This document shows positions 17,354 to 24,964 of a stretch of 64,000 bases of DNA, in pieces (the first letter of the stretch is position 1; the number at the start of each line of letters is the position of its first letter). Source of the stretch: JBHJGM01 sp050331815. GTDB lineage: Bacteria; Verrucomicrobiota; Verrucomicrobiia; Opitutales; JBHJGM01. The notes below the pieces were generated by a model. That model searched no databases and had not been told where the DNA came from. It saw only the letters and a program-made list of their open reading frames with translations. Where the stretch lies: NCBI GenBank assembly GCA_050331815.1, contig JBHJGM010000011.1, positions 62,001 through 126,000 on the forward strand, given 5' to 3'. The position numbers and the translations under genes were made by a program.

Positions 17354-17796
17354 GCAAGCCCCGCATCCTACACGGCGGTATCGTGGGCAGCTTAGTATCG
17401 CTAGATGGGCGTCTCACACATCCTCTGTAACGAGGATTTTTTATGCAATTTGTGCGCGGCCTACAGATGTGGCGCGGTGCCTGCAAGCAATGTGGGCATG
17501 AACCTGACACTAGCCCGTTGCTTGGCTGCCCTGGTTCTGTTCTCTCTCCCCCTCACAGGTACTGCCGCTAAGCTCACGAAAGCTGAAGTGGATGCAGTAG
17601 CACCTGTTTCCCAATCAGTTAACGCAAATCTTCCCCTGCCGACACCTGCGGTCATCGCCGGTGTTGCATTCGCCTCCTTCGCAGGTTTGGTCGTCCGGCA
17701 TCGCCTGGACTGGACCAAAGCCTGAAGCCCGCTTCTGGCAAATCTTGGCCAGTCGGGCCGAAGGTTGGCCGAAGCGTTGATAAGGCGTTTTCCTTA
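17354..17796. other. Low-density region after ftsH
   Basis: Apart from the tiny ORF at 17498-17725, this 443-base stretch has no gene I can support. A perfect 7-bp inverted repeat GATAAGG/CCTTATC (17779-17798) touches the stop codon of the leftward Mpv17-like gene. It lacks a T-tract on either strand, so I do not call it a terminator. Confidence 0.5.
17498..17725 (+). CDS. Tiny exported protein with a PEP-CTERM-like tail
   Basis: A 75-residue frame starting at ATG 17498. It has a clear signal peptide (LARCLAALVLFSLPLTGTAA, residues about 5-24) and a roughly 25-residue mature part. The end is LPLPTPAVIAGVAFASFAGL plus VVRHRL: a Pro-containing motif, one hydrophobic helix and a basic cluster. 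That is the layout of PEP-CTERM sorting signals processed by exosortase, although the PEP triplet itself reads PLP. No strong ribosome-binding site is visible. The frame is also open upstream to 17405. I do not recognise the family, and it could be a chance ORF. Confidence 0.4.
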   Translation: MNLTLARCLAALVLFSLPLTGTAAKLTKAEVDAVAPVSQSVNANLPLPTPAVIAGVAFASFAGLVVRHRLDWTKA

Positions 17797-18504
17797 TCAG
17801 CGATTTTCGCCTTCGCGCGTCATCACCGTGAGCAGCAGAACAAAAAAACACAGAATGACGTTCTGCACAGGCAACTGCAGTCCGGGCGGCAAGCTGTAGA
17901 TGACGCAGACGGTCGGCACCCAGACAAACCAGGTGGCCACCAGCAGGGGAAACACGCGAGTGCGGTACCAGCGCGGACCGAGGGATTCCAGCGTGCGGCG
18001 GAGGCTGTAGCCGGAGTTTTTCCACAGATACAGCAGGATGCAGAACGGTCCGGAGACGAGCCCGTTGTAGACGATCTGGTCGTTGAGCAGTTTCAGGGTG
18101 ATGGTCAGCGCGTCTGTACCGTCGCCAAAGAGCCAGTTCTGGAACCGGTAAAAGGTATCGATCTCGAATCCTTTGTAGGCCCAGTACCCGAGGAAGAAGG
18201 GCAGGTGGATCAGGTCGCGCTCGGCTGCGCCCTGGCCGGTCAAACGCCTGAAAACCAGCGGCAGCACCCCGGCAAAGAACGCGGTGGAGGGCACCGAAAA
18301 CAGGTAGCCCAGTTCTGACTTCAGTTCGGCGATCCGGTCGAGCCAGGCGGTTGCGGCGGGCAGGTTGTAGTAGGCGAAGAGGATGGCTCCGGCGATTGTC
18401 CACAGAATCAGGGCCGGGATGCGATTAACGCGCGCGGCCTCCAGGCTTTTGGCCACCGCCCGGCGGAAAAAGTGCGTCTCGGCCGACGCTTCCCGCGTGC
18501 TCAT
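17797..18504 (-). CDS. Mpv17/PMP22-like integral membrane protein
   Basis: A 235-residue protein with about five hydrophobic segments. The C-terminal half resembles the eukaryotic Mpv17/PMP22 family in order: LLNDQIVYNGLVSGPFCILL (the DQ segment), a short loop with LGPRWYRTRVF, then LLVATWFVWVPTVCVIYSLP and LQLPVQNVILCFF. In Mpv17 these correspond to the DQ helix, the W-P-x-x-Q/N helix and the YR-V-Q segment. Function in bacteria is unknown; eukaryotic members sit in mitochondrial or peroxisomal membranes. The start ATG at 18504 overlaps the stop of the esterase gene (ATGA), so the two are coupled. The family match is by eye. Confidence 0.6.
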   Translation of the reverse strand: MSTREASAETHFFRRAVAKSLEAARVNRIPALILWTIAGAILFAYYNLPAATAWLDRIAELKSELGYLFSVPSTAFFAGVLPLVFRRLTGQGAAERDLIHLPFFLGYWAYKGFEIDTFYRFQNWLFGDGTDALTITLKLLNDQIVYNGLVSGPFCILLYLWKNSGYSLRRTLESLGPRWYRTRVFPLLVATWFVWVPTVCVIYSLPPGLQLPVQNVILCFFVLLLTVMTREGENR

Positions 18505-19307
18505 GAGCGGGGTCGCTCCAGCGGCAGCCACTCCAGCACACGTTGTATCCACTGGTCCCAGAAGGCCCAGTCGTGCAGACCGGGTCCCTCCTCGTAGGTC
18601 AATGCAATGCCCTCGTTGTCCATCGCATCGCGAAAGTGGCGGTTCTCCTGCAGCAGAAAGTCCTCGGTGCCGCAACAGGCATACAGGTCGGGAAACGCGG
18701 CACCGGAGGCTTTGTGCTTTTGAAACAGGCCGATCAAATCCGCGTCGGTGCCTTTGAGCTGTTCAATGTCGCGCCCGAAAACGCGTTTCAATTCGGCCTG
18801 ATTCTGGCGTCGGTAGCTGGAGGCCTCGGTGTGCGTGGCGATATCCAGCGCACCCGAAAGCGAGGCTGCCGCGCGGAAACGTTCAGGCGTTTCCAAGGCC
18901 AGGCGGAAGGCGCCAAACCCGCCCATCGAGAGCCCCGCGATAAAGGTGTTTTCGCGGCGTGCGGAGAGTTTGAAAAAGCTTTGGCAAATCTCGGGCAACT
19001 CGTCACGGAAGAAGTCCAGGTACTGCGCCCCCTCGGACATATTCACGTAAAAGCCCCGGTGGGTGGTGGGCATGACCACGGCCAGACCGAGGGCCGCGAC
19101 ATAGCGCTCGATGGACGTGCGACGCATCCAGATGGTGTGGTCATCGGAAAGCCCATGCAGCAGATACAACACGGGGAAACCGTCCATGCTGCTGGGAGCG
19201 ACGCCTTCCAGACCGATCTGGCGGGCCGTCGACTGCGGCAGGATGACATTCATGGTGCTGGACATGCCAAGCACCTCCGAGAAGAAGTCGCACTGAATAA
19301 AGGCCAT
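18501..19307 (-). CDS. Alpha/beta-hydrolase esterase (tributyrin esterase / S-formylglutathione hydrolase-like)
   Basis: This 268-residue protein starts MAFIQCDFFSEVLGMSSTMN, the usual opening of the EstA/esterase D family. It has VLYLLHGLSDDHTIWMRRTS (oxyanion region), the nucleophile motif GLSMGGFGA near residue 122, an acidic residue in ACCGTEDFLL, and the catalytic His in GPGLHDWAFWDQWI. The family cleaves short-chain esters; some members hydrolyse S-formylglutathione or acetylated sugars. The upstream frame is open, but the family start fits ATG 19307. It is translationally coupled to the Mpv17-like membrane protein downstream, which may point to a lipid-ester or envelope role. Confidence 0.88.
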   Translation of the reverse strand: MAFIQCDFFSEVLGMSSTMNVILPQSTARQIGLEGVAPSSMDGFPVLYLLHGLSDDHTIWMRRTSIERYVAALGLAVVMPTTHRGFYVNMSEGAQYLDFFRDELPEICQSFFKLSARRENTFIAGLSMGGFGAFRLALETPERFRAAASLSGALDIATHTEASSYRRQNQAELKRVFGRDIEQLKGTDADLIGLFQKHKASGAAFPDLYACCGTEDFLLQENRHFRDAMDNEGIALTYEEGPGLHDWAFWDQWIQRVLEWLPLERPRS

Positions 19308-19367
19308 GGCTCGATGATGCTGTGCGTGTGTCTCCGCCCAAGGCCAAAACGGTGGACCCCAGCCAAG

Positions 19368-19392
19368 AAAAAACCCGCCGGAAAGCGGCGGG
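19368..19392 (-). terminator. Rho-independent terminator of the small basic protein gene
   Basis: On the minus strand a 7-bp stem CCCGCCG/CGGCGGG with a 5-base loop is followed by a run of six T (A-run at 19368-19373 on the plus strand). It lies 32 bases after the stop of the small basic protein gene and separates it from the esterase operon. Confidence 0.85.
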
Positions 19393-19423
19393 CTAGTGCA
19401 CAGTAAAAGTGTTTCGCAGCGGC

Positions 19424-19585
19424 TTACTCTTCGGGCTTGGTCTTGGGCAGGCCGGTTACGCGGGTGTTTTTTTCGTCCCACTGGCCACGCTTACGCAGCA
19501 GCTCAATGCGCTCGAAGCGTTTCAGAACGCTGCGCTTTTTGGAAGCGGACGAGGTGCCCTTCATGTAGCTTGGATGCTGTGACAT
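19424..19585 (-). CDS. Small basic protein (Verrucomicrobia/Chlamydiae family)
   Basis: This 53-residue protein reads MSQHPSYMKGTSSASKKRSV, then LKRFERIELLRKRGQWDE and a basic end RVTGLPKTKPEE. I recognise it as the conserved small basic protein annotated across Verrucomicrobia and Chlamydiae (TIGR04137 as I recall). Its molecular role is not established; charge and size suggest RNA or ribosome binding. It has its own terminator downstream and stands alone on the minus strand, consistent with a separate transcript. Confidence 0.85.
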   Translation of the reverse strand: MSQHPSYMKGTSSASKKRSVLKRFERIELLRKRGQWDEKNTRVTGLPKTKPEE

Positions 19586-19655
19586 AGCTGAAATCAGTTG
19601 AAACAAGCAAAAATACACCTGCGCCCCGTCCGTTCAAGGCCAAAATCAGGGTTGG

Positions 19656-19976
19656 TCAGGCCTGGGTGGTCTCGATGGCCCATTGGTGGTAACCGGGCGA
19701 GACGCTGGCGGCCGACACGGCCAGCCACTGGGGGGTGTCGTAAGGGTGCGCTTTTTGTAGAAAGGCCTGAATATCGGGCGCTTTTGCGGCGGGAAATTTT
19801 ACCCAGAGACGCCATTCGGTAGCGGTGTCGACTTGCCCCTCCCAACGAAACCAGGCCGTCATGGGCGGATCCATCTGTACGCAGGCGGCCAGGCGCGCCT
19901 CGATAAGGCCCTGCGCGAGTTTTTGGGCGGCCACTTCGGAGTCCACCGTGGTCCAGCCGATCATGAGGGTGTCCAT
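19656..19976 (-). CDS. cutA: Divalent cation tolerance protein CutA
   Basis: This 106-residue protein has the CutA order: IGWTTVDSEVAAQKLAQGLI, EARLAACVQ, WFRWEGQVDTATEWRLWVKF, and AHPYDTPQWLAVSAASVSPG ending YHQWAIETT. CutA forms trimers with a ferredoxin-like fold and was linked to copper tolerance in E. coli, though its real role is unclear. I took ATG at 19976; ATG 19964 is also possible. It is divergent from rpoZ, leaving about 140 bases between them. Confidence 0.9.
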   Translation of the reverse strand: MDTLMIGWTTVDSEVAAQKLAQGLIEARLAACVQMDPPMTAWFRWEGQVDTATEWRLWVKFPAAKAPDIQAFLQKAHPYDTPQWLAVSAASVSPGYHQWAIETTQA

Positions 19977-20117
19977 CCCTTGAGCAGGACGACACACCGC
20001 GCGCATGTCAACGGTCACACCGGGCCCAAAGAACGCGCTTGCCTTGGGCTTGGGCGCGTCTATTTTGACAGGTTTTCCAACGGCATTGCGCCGGATGCAT
20101 GTAACCAGAGGCACGCC

Positions 20118-20342
20118 TTGAGAGACGAATATCTGAATCAAGCCAAGAAGATCATCACTGACCCGAATGTGCTGATCAATGTGGTCTCGCGCCGCGTCAA
20201 GCAGCTCAAATACGGAATGAAGCCGATGGTCGAATCGCTGGAGCGACTGGAGCCTGAGGACATCGCCCTGCGCGAGATCATCGAGGGCAAAATCGACTAC
20301 GAGCTCTACGAACCCGCAGCCGACGAAGAGCCCACGCTCTAA
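20118..20342 (+). CDS. rpoZ: RNA polymerase omega subunit
   Basis: A 74-residue protein, TTG start, reading MRDEYLNQAKKIITDPNVLI then NVVSRRVKQLKYGMKPMVES and DIALREIIEGKIDYELYE. The NxVSRRVxQL and DIALREI(I/A)EGKI segments are the omega signature. This short form with an N-terminal R(D/E)EYL is the one I know from Verrucomicrobia. Omega helps assemble RNA polymerase. The TTG is chosen because it gives the family N-terminus and has AGAGG about 9 bases upstream; the longer open frame upstream is antisense to cutA. Confidence 0.87.
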   Translation: MRDEYLNQAKKIITDPNVLINVVSRRVKQLKYGMKPMVESLERLEPEDIALREIIEGKIDYELYEPAADEEPTL

Positions 20343-20382
20343 ACGTACTGCCGGATATTAGTCGCGGAGCGCACCCCTTGCG

Positions 20383-20403
20383 GGCCACCCGAGCACGGTG
20401 GCC
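20383..20403 (+). promoter_or_regulatory. Stem-loop covering the smpB ribosome-binding region
   Basis: GGCCACC (20383-20389) pairs perfectly with GGTGGCC (20397-20403) across a 7-base loop. The best Shine-Dalgarno candidate for smpB, GGTGG at 20397-20401, lies inside the stem, 10 bases before the ATG. No T-tract follows, so it is not a terminator. A translational control role is inference. Confidence 0.4.
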
Positions 20404-20411
20404 TCCCAGTC

Positions 20412-20885
20412 ATGTCCGCGAAGTCCAAGAAAAAGCCCCGACAGAGCGAAATCCGCAACGCCAAGGTCGGGCGTAATTATTTCATAGGTGACAAGCTGGA
20501 AGCCGGCGTCGCCTTGACGGGTACCGAGGTGAAGTCCATCCGCGCTGGGCGCGCGCAAATCAGCGACTCTTTTGTGCGCTTCGAGCGGGCCGGGCCCATC
20601 CTCTACCACGCGCACATCGACGAGTACGACTTCGGCAACCGCAACAACCACAACCCAACGCGCCCGCGTAAGCTACTGCTGCACAAAAAGGAAATCTTCC
20701 GACTTAAGGCGGCCATCGAATCCGGCGGACAGGCGCTGATCCCCACGCGCATCTATATGAAGGGCGGCCTGGTGAAGGTCGAAGTGGCCCTTTGCAAGGG
20801 CAAGAAGCTCTACGACAAGCGCGAGGATCTGAAAAAGAAAACCGAAATGCGCGAAGCCGAACGCGCCCTGCGGCCTTATGCCTGA
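20412..20885 (+). CDS. smpB: SsrA-binding protein SmpB
   Basis: This 157-residue protein has the SmpB hallmarks: NAKVGRNYFIGDKLEAGVAL, GTEVKSIRAGRAQISDSFV, then RPRKLLLHKKEIFRL and the basic end KGKKLYDKREDLKKKTEMRE. It binds tmRNA and delivers it to stalled ribosomes. The tmRNA gene is not in this window. The stop overlaps the start of trmL by 8 bases. Confidence 0.97.
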   Translation: MSAKSKKKPRQSEIRNAKVGRNYFIGDKLEAGVALTGTEVKSIRAGRAQISDSFVRFERAGPILYHAHIDEYDFGNRNNHNPTRPRKLLLHKKEIFRLKAAIESGGQALIPTRIYMKGGLVKVEVALCKGKKLYDKREDLKKKTEMREAERALRPYA

Positions 20886-21408
20886 GGTGCCCGAGCCGCT
20901 TCTGCACCTGGTGCTTTATCAGCCGGAAATCCCTCAAAACACCGGCAACATCGGGCGCACCTGTGCATACGCCGGGGCGCGCCTGCACCTGATTCACCCG
21001 CTTGGCTTTATCATCACCGACACGCATTTGCGGCGCAGCGGGATGGACTACTGGAAGTCGCTCGACGTGCACGAACACGCTGACTGGGAGGCCTTTGCGC
21101 AGGCGCCCACCGCACCCAAGCGCCGCTGGCTGCTGACCACGCACGGGGAGCAGTTGCTCTGGGATGCGGATTTTCAACCCGGCGACGGCCTGGTTTTTGG
21201 CAACGAGGGCCACGGTGCGCCGCCCTGGCTGCATGCGGCGTTTGGGACCGCTGGGTCGCTGCGGATTCCTCAGTCAGGCGGGGACCTGCGTTCGCTCAAT
21301 CTGTCGACCGCCGCAGGCGTGGCCACCTTCGAGGCGTTGCGGCAATTGAGTGCGTCGGGACACTTTCAGCCCGCCGAACGCAGCGGCTTGAAGAACCCCG
21401 ACAAGTAG
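20878..21408 (+). CDS. trmL: tRNA (cytidine/uridine-2'-O-)-methyltransferase TrmL-like
   Basis: This 176-residue SPOUT enzyme has the TrmL pattern: LHLVLYQPEIPQNTGNIGRT, a central VFGNEGHGAP segment, and the knot motif IPQSGGDLRSLNLSTAAGV. It 2'-O-methylates the wobble base of tRNA-Leu isoacceptors. It starts within the end of smpB, so the two are cotranscribed. Its last 43 bases overlap the 3' end of the convergent FAD monooxygenase gene; the conserved part ends before the overlap. Confidence 0.93.
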   Translation: MPEVPEPLLHLVLYQPEIPQNTGNIGRTCAYAGARLHLIHPLGFIITDTHLRRSGMDYWKSLDVHEHADWEAFAQAPTAPKRRWLLTTHGEQLLWDADFQPGDGLVFGNEGHGAPPWLHAAFGTAGSLRIPQSGGDLRSLNLSTAAGVATFEALRQLSASGHFQPAERSGLKNPDK

Positions 21409-23051
21409 TCTTCCAAGGCGGCGGTAGTAGGCGGCACGGCGACCAGGCCGGCGTAGCCATCGGCCCGGGCCACGATCAGGGTGGGGCGGTTGAGCGCGTG
21501 ACAGAGCCGGTGCACGGAGTGGCGCACGTCCAAGTAAATGTTTTCAATCCAGGGACCCAGCGGGGGCGGCGGGCGGCGTCCGCTGATGATGCAGGCACTG
21601 AGCAGATCGTCGTCGGCTTCACGCGCGCGGTGCATGATGCCGTCAACCTCGCCCAGCAGCTCTTCAGGTTCGGTCGAATGCAGAAAAATCAGGGCGGTCA
21701 ACGCGCTCTTGCCGATCAGCCGGTGCAGGTTGACGGCTGCGCCCGAGGCGGCAGCAGTGACTTTAACATCCGGCAGCCGCACACCGGCGGCCAGGGTCGT
21801 GCGGCTGTGCTGGCGGAACGGCGAGAGGGTCTCACGTTTGCGGGTCTGCCGGGAGAGGGGGCTGTTGGGGTAGGCGATGGCGAGGGATTCCAGGCTGTTA
21901 CGCGCACGCTCCTGAAAGAACTCCGTGCTGGCCAACAGGGGCACCAACCGATCGCGCACGCTGGCGGAAACCGGCCCGTCCAGCAGCCCGACGCGATGAA
22001 TGCGTTCAGCCAGCCGAACGGCTTCGCCACAGGCCTCCCGCCGTTCGCTGGCGTAAGTGTCGAGTAGGGATGCCTCGGCCAGCCCGTGACAGACGCAGCT
22101 GAGTTTCCAGGCGAGGTTGACGGCATCCTGCAGCCCGCTGTTCATGCCGTGGCTGCCAACGGGGTGGTGGATGTGCGCGGCGTCGCCGGCCAGAAAGACT
22201 CGGCCCTGTTGGAAGCTGCGGGCCACCCTGGGAAAAACCGGGTACAGGTGGCTGGCGTGGACGGCTTCGATGCGTGCCTTGGGCGCACCGACGCGCTGCA
22301 GGCTGGCCTCAATGGCAGGGGCCTCCATGCGGGCGGGCGTGGCCCCAGGCGCGGACTCCAGCAGCAGCCGCCAGTTGTCACCCTGTAGCGGATAGCAAAA
22401 AACCGAACCTTGTGGATGAAAAAACAGGTGCCACTGCTGGGGATCCTCCGACCAGCGCATGCGCACATCGGCGGCGTTGAAGTCGACCCGCGGGGAGGTG
22501 GCGTCCATCTCGATCCCCAGCCGGTGGCGTACGGTGCTTTGCGCGCCGTCGCAGCCGATCAGGTAGCGCGCGTGAACCTGTTCATAATCGGCGCTGTGTT
22601 CGGTCTTGAGCGTTGCGCTGACTCCTTCGGCATCCTGCTGGAAATCGGTCAGGGCAACGGAGCGGGTCACCGGGCACTCGAGTGCCTCCAGGCGCTTGGC
22701 GAGAATGTGTTCCACCTCGGCTTGGGGCAGATCGATGGCGTGGGTTAGCCCGGACTGGGTGTCCTGCAGGCTGGCCTGCAGTAGCAGCTTGCCTTCGGAG
22801 AGAACTCGCATGCCTTCGACTGCGGTACCAGCCTGGATCAGTTGCTCGGAGACGCCCAGGGTGTTTAGCACCTCGAGCGTGCGCGCCTGCACGCAAAAAG
22901 CACGGGAGCCTGGCAGCGGTTCGGCCAGCCGGTCGATCACCCGCACGGACAGGCCGCGGCGCGTCAATTCACCAGCCAGCGTAAGCCCGACCGGACCCGC
23001 ACCGACAATCAGCGCATCCAGCGAGCCCCGATTATGCGAAGGGGCCATCAT
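21366..23051 (-). CDS. FAD-dependent aromatic-ring monooxygenase (PheA/TfdB-type)
   Basis: This 561-residue flavoprotein has the FAD-binding GxGxxG motif GAGPVGLTLAGELTRRG near residue 17, the DG motif IGCDGAQSTVRHRLG, and the GD motif FLAGDAAHIHHPVGSHGMNSG followed by LQDAVNLAWKL. The C-terminal 150 residues form a thioredoxin-like domain, as in phenol hydroxylases and polyketide oxygenases. Such enzymes hydroxylate aromatic rings using NAD(P)H and oxygen; the substrate here is unknown. It begins MMAPSHN at 23051 (or 23048). It may trail the peptide transporter operon, 90 bases after oppC. Confidence 0.88.
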   Translation of the reverse strand: MMAPSHNRGSLDALIVGAGPVGLTLAGELTRRGLSVRVIDRLAEPLPGSRAFCVQARTLEVLNTLGVSEQLIQAGTAVEGMRVLSEGKLLLQASLQDTQSGLTHAIDLPQAEVEHILAKRLEALECPVTRSVALTDFQQDAEGVSATLKTEHSADYEQVHARYLIGCDGAQSTVRHRLGIEMDATSPRVDFNAADVRMRWSEDPQQWHLFFHPQGSVFCYPLQGDNWRLLLESAPGATPARMEAPAIEASLQRVGAPKARIEAVHASHLYPVFPRVARSFQQGRVFLAGDAAHIHHPVGSHGMNSGLQDAVNLAWKLSCVCHGLAEASLLDTYASERREACGEAVRLAERIHRVGLLDGPVSASVRDRLVPLLASTEFFQERARNSLESLAIAYPNSPLSRQTRKRETLSPFRQHSRTTLAAGVRLPDVKVTAAASGAAVNLHRLIGKSALTALIFLHSTEPEELLGEVDGIMHRAREADDDLLSACIISGRRPPPPLGPWIENIYLDVRHSVHRLCHALNRPTLIVARADGYAGLVAVPPTTAALEDYLSGFFKPLRSAG

Positions 23052-23141
23052 TTAACAAGCAATCGGACGCGGGGCGGCGCCCTTGAGATGTGCAGAGATT
23101 AGTCCCGGAGCCAGAGGGGCACAAGGCCTAATCCGAGGCAC

Positions 23142-24032
23142 TCAGCGCTCAGTGCGGCGAGGGTCAAAGGCGTCGCGTAGGCCGTCGCCCAGGAAGTTCA
23201 GGGCAAAGAGCGTGGTGGCGAAAAAGAGGCTAGGGTAGAGCAGCAACCAGGGGTAGTCCTCCATGTACTTTTGCCCGTCCTGAATGAGGGCTCCCCAGGA
23301 GGTGTCGGGCGCTTGCACGCCAAAACCCAGAAAGCTGATAAAGGCCTCCAGCAGCATCACGGCAGGAATGGTCAGCGTGGTGTAGACGATGATGATGCCC
23401 AGGCTGTTGGGCAGCAGGTGCCGCAGCAGGATGCCCCGTAGCGACTGGCCGCAGGCCCGGGCGGCATGGACGAACGCCCGCTCCTTGAGGCTGAGGACCT
23501 GCCCGCGCACAATACGCGCGAGCGTCAGCCACTCCACGGCCCCGATCGCGACGAAAATCAGCCAGAATTGCCGCTCGAACAGCACCATCAACAGCAGCAC
23601 GAAGACGATGAAGGGCATCGCGTAAAGCATGTCGACCAGCCGCATCATGACGCGGTCGACGCGTCCGCCGAGCAGCGCCGAGGTCGCGCCGTAGGTGGCC
23701 CCGATGCCCACGGCGACGAGCGTGGCCAGCAGCCCGACTTCCAGCGAAACTTGCCCCCCGGCGAGAATTCGTGCGAGCAGGTCGCGCCCTTGTTTGTCCG
23801 AGCCGAGGATGAAACCGTCTTGACCCGGCTCGCGAAAGCCCTCGGCCAGGTTGCCAGCGGTGGGGCTTTTTTCCAGGGCCAGCGGGCCCAGAAAGCAGCC
23901 GAGGATCATCAGGCTGAGGTACAGCAGCGCGCCGACGGCCAGACGGTTTCGCCGAAAGCGTCGCCAGGCATCGCCCCAAAAGGAACGCCCGCGCGGTGGC
24001 AAGGGTTCGGCAGGCTGGACCGGCGGGCTCAT
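23142..24032 (-). CDS. oppC: Peptide ABC transporter permease, OppC/DppC type
   Basis: A 296-residue inner-membrane protein. The N-terminal cytosolic stretch FWGDAWRRFRRNRLAVGALL precedes the first helix, and FILGSDKQGRDLLARILAGG is the OppC-specific segment before the permease domain. The EAA loop is VHAARACGQSLRGILLRHLLPN. The end GDGLRDAFDPR is typical of DppC/OppC. It pairs with OppB, whose gene it overlaps by 4 bases. It is the last transporter gene of the leftward locus. Confidence 0.93.
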   Translation of the reverse strand: MSPPVQPAEPLPPRGRSFWGDAWRRFRRNRLAVGALLYLSLMILGCFLGPLALEKSPTAGNLAEGFREPGQDGFILGSDKQGRDLLARILAGGQVSLEVGLLATLVAVGIGATYGATSALLGGRVDRVMMRLVDMLYAMPFIVFVLLLMVLFERQFWLIFVAIGAVEWLTLARIVRGQVLSLKERAFVHAARACGQSLRGILLRHLLPNSLGIIIVYTTLTIPAVMLLEAFISFLGFGVQAPDTSWGALIQDGQKYMEDYPWLLLYPSLFFATTLFALNFLGDGLRDAFDPRRTER

Positions 24033-24946
24033 TCGTAGCGTACGCGCGGGTCCAGCAGGCCCAGCACGATATCGGCGATGAGGTTGAAAGCGATCAGGAG
24101 CACCGCGTAAACGACCGTCACCCCGAGGATGAGCGTGTAGTCGCTGTCGAGTGCCGAGCGCACGAAGTGCCGACCGAGCCCCGGCACCTGGTAGAGCGAT
24201 TCCACGACAAAGGAGCCGCTGACCAGCCCGGCCATGGCGGGACCCAGGTAAGCGATGACGGGGGCCAGCGCATTACGCAGCCCATGTTTTAAGTACGCGC
24301 GATGAAAGGGGATGCCCTTGGCCAGGGCGGTGCGCATGTAGTCCTGCTCGCGCACTTCCAGCATGCTCGCGCGCGTCAGACGGGCGATGTAGGCGGCGAA
24401 GAACAGCCCGAGGGTCAGGGCCGGCAGAATACGGTCGCTGGGGTGGTCCCAGCCCGAGGCGTTGAACCAGTCGAAATGAATCGCAAAAACAAGAATCAGA
24501 ATCGGACCCAGCACAAAGGACGGCAGACAGATGCCGATCATTGCAAAGCCCATGGGGCCGAAATCGCTCCAGGTGTTCGGGCGGACCGCCGCGACCAGCC
24601 CAAAGGTCAGCCCGATGCCCAGAGCGCTCAGGATTGCGTAGATCGCCAACTCCAGTGAGGCGGGCAGGTTTTCGCGCACGATCTGGGCGACAGTAAAGGT
24701 GGGCTTTCGGTAGGAGATGCCCAGGTCGCCCTGCAGCAGCCCGCCCAGAAAGCTCACGTATTGCTGTAGCAGCGGTTTATCCAGTCCGTAGTGCGCTTCG
24801 AGGGCTTCGCGGACTTCGGGACGCAGCGGGCGTTCGTCGTCAAAGGGGCTTCCCGGCGCCAGACGCACCATGAAGAAAGTCAGCGTGACGACGGCGAGCA
24901 GTACCGGGATGGCCTCGAGAAAGCGCTTGAGGATAAACTTGCCCAT
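24029..24946 (-). CDS. oppB: Peptide ABC transporter permease, OppB/DppB type
   Basis: A 305-residue permease that starts MGKFILKRFLEAIPVLLAVV and has FFMVRLAPGSPFDDERPL, the usual OppB opening. It has six predicted helices, an EAA loop MRTALAKGIPFHRAYLKHGL, and the end VLGLLDPRVRYE. It forms the channel with OppC. It follows the first substrate-binding gene by 18 bases. Confidence 0.94.
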   Translation of the reverse strand: MGKFILKRFLEAIPVLLAVVTLTFFMVRLAPGSPFDDERPLRPEVREALEAHYGLDKPLLQQYVSFLGGLLQGDLGISYRKPTFTVAQIVRENLPASLELAIYAILSALGIGLTFGLVAAVRPNTWSDFGPMGFAMIGICLPSFVLGPILILVFAIHFDWFNASGWDHPSDRILPALTLGLFFAAYIARLTRASMLEVREQDYMRTALAKGIPFHRAYLKHGLRNALAPVIAYLGPAMAGLVSGSFVVESLYQVPGLGRHFVRSALDSDYTLILGVTVVYAVLLIAFNLIADIVLGLLDPRVRYE

Positions 24947-24964
24947 CGAGCCTCAGAAAATCAC

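Noticed and set aside
20066..20088. TTGACA near 20066 as an rpoZ promoter
   Set aside because: No acceptable -10 box follows at 16-18 bases, so I did not call it.
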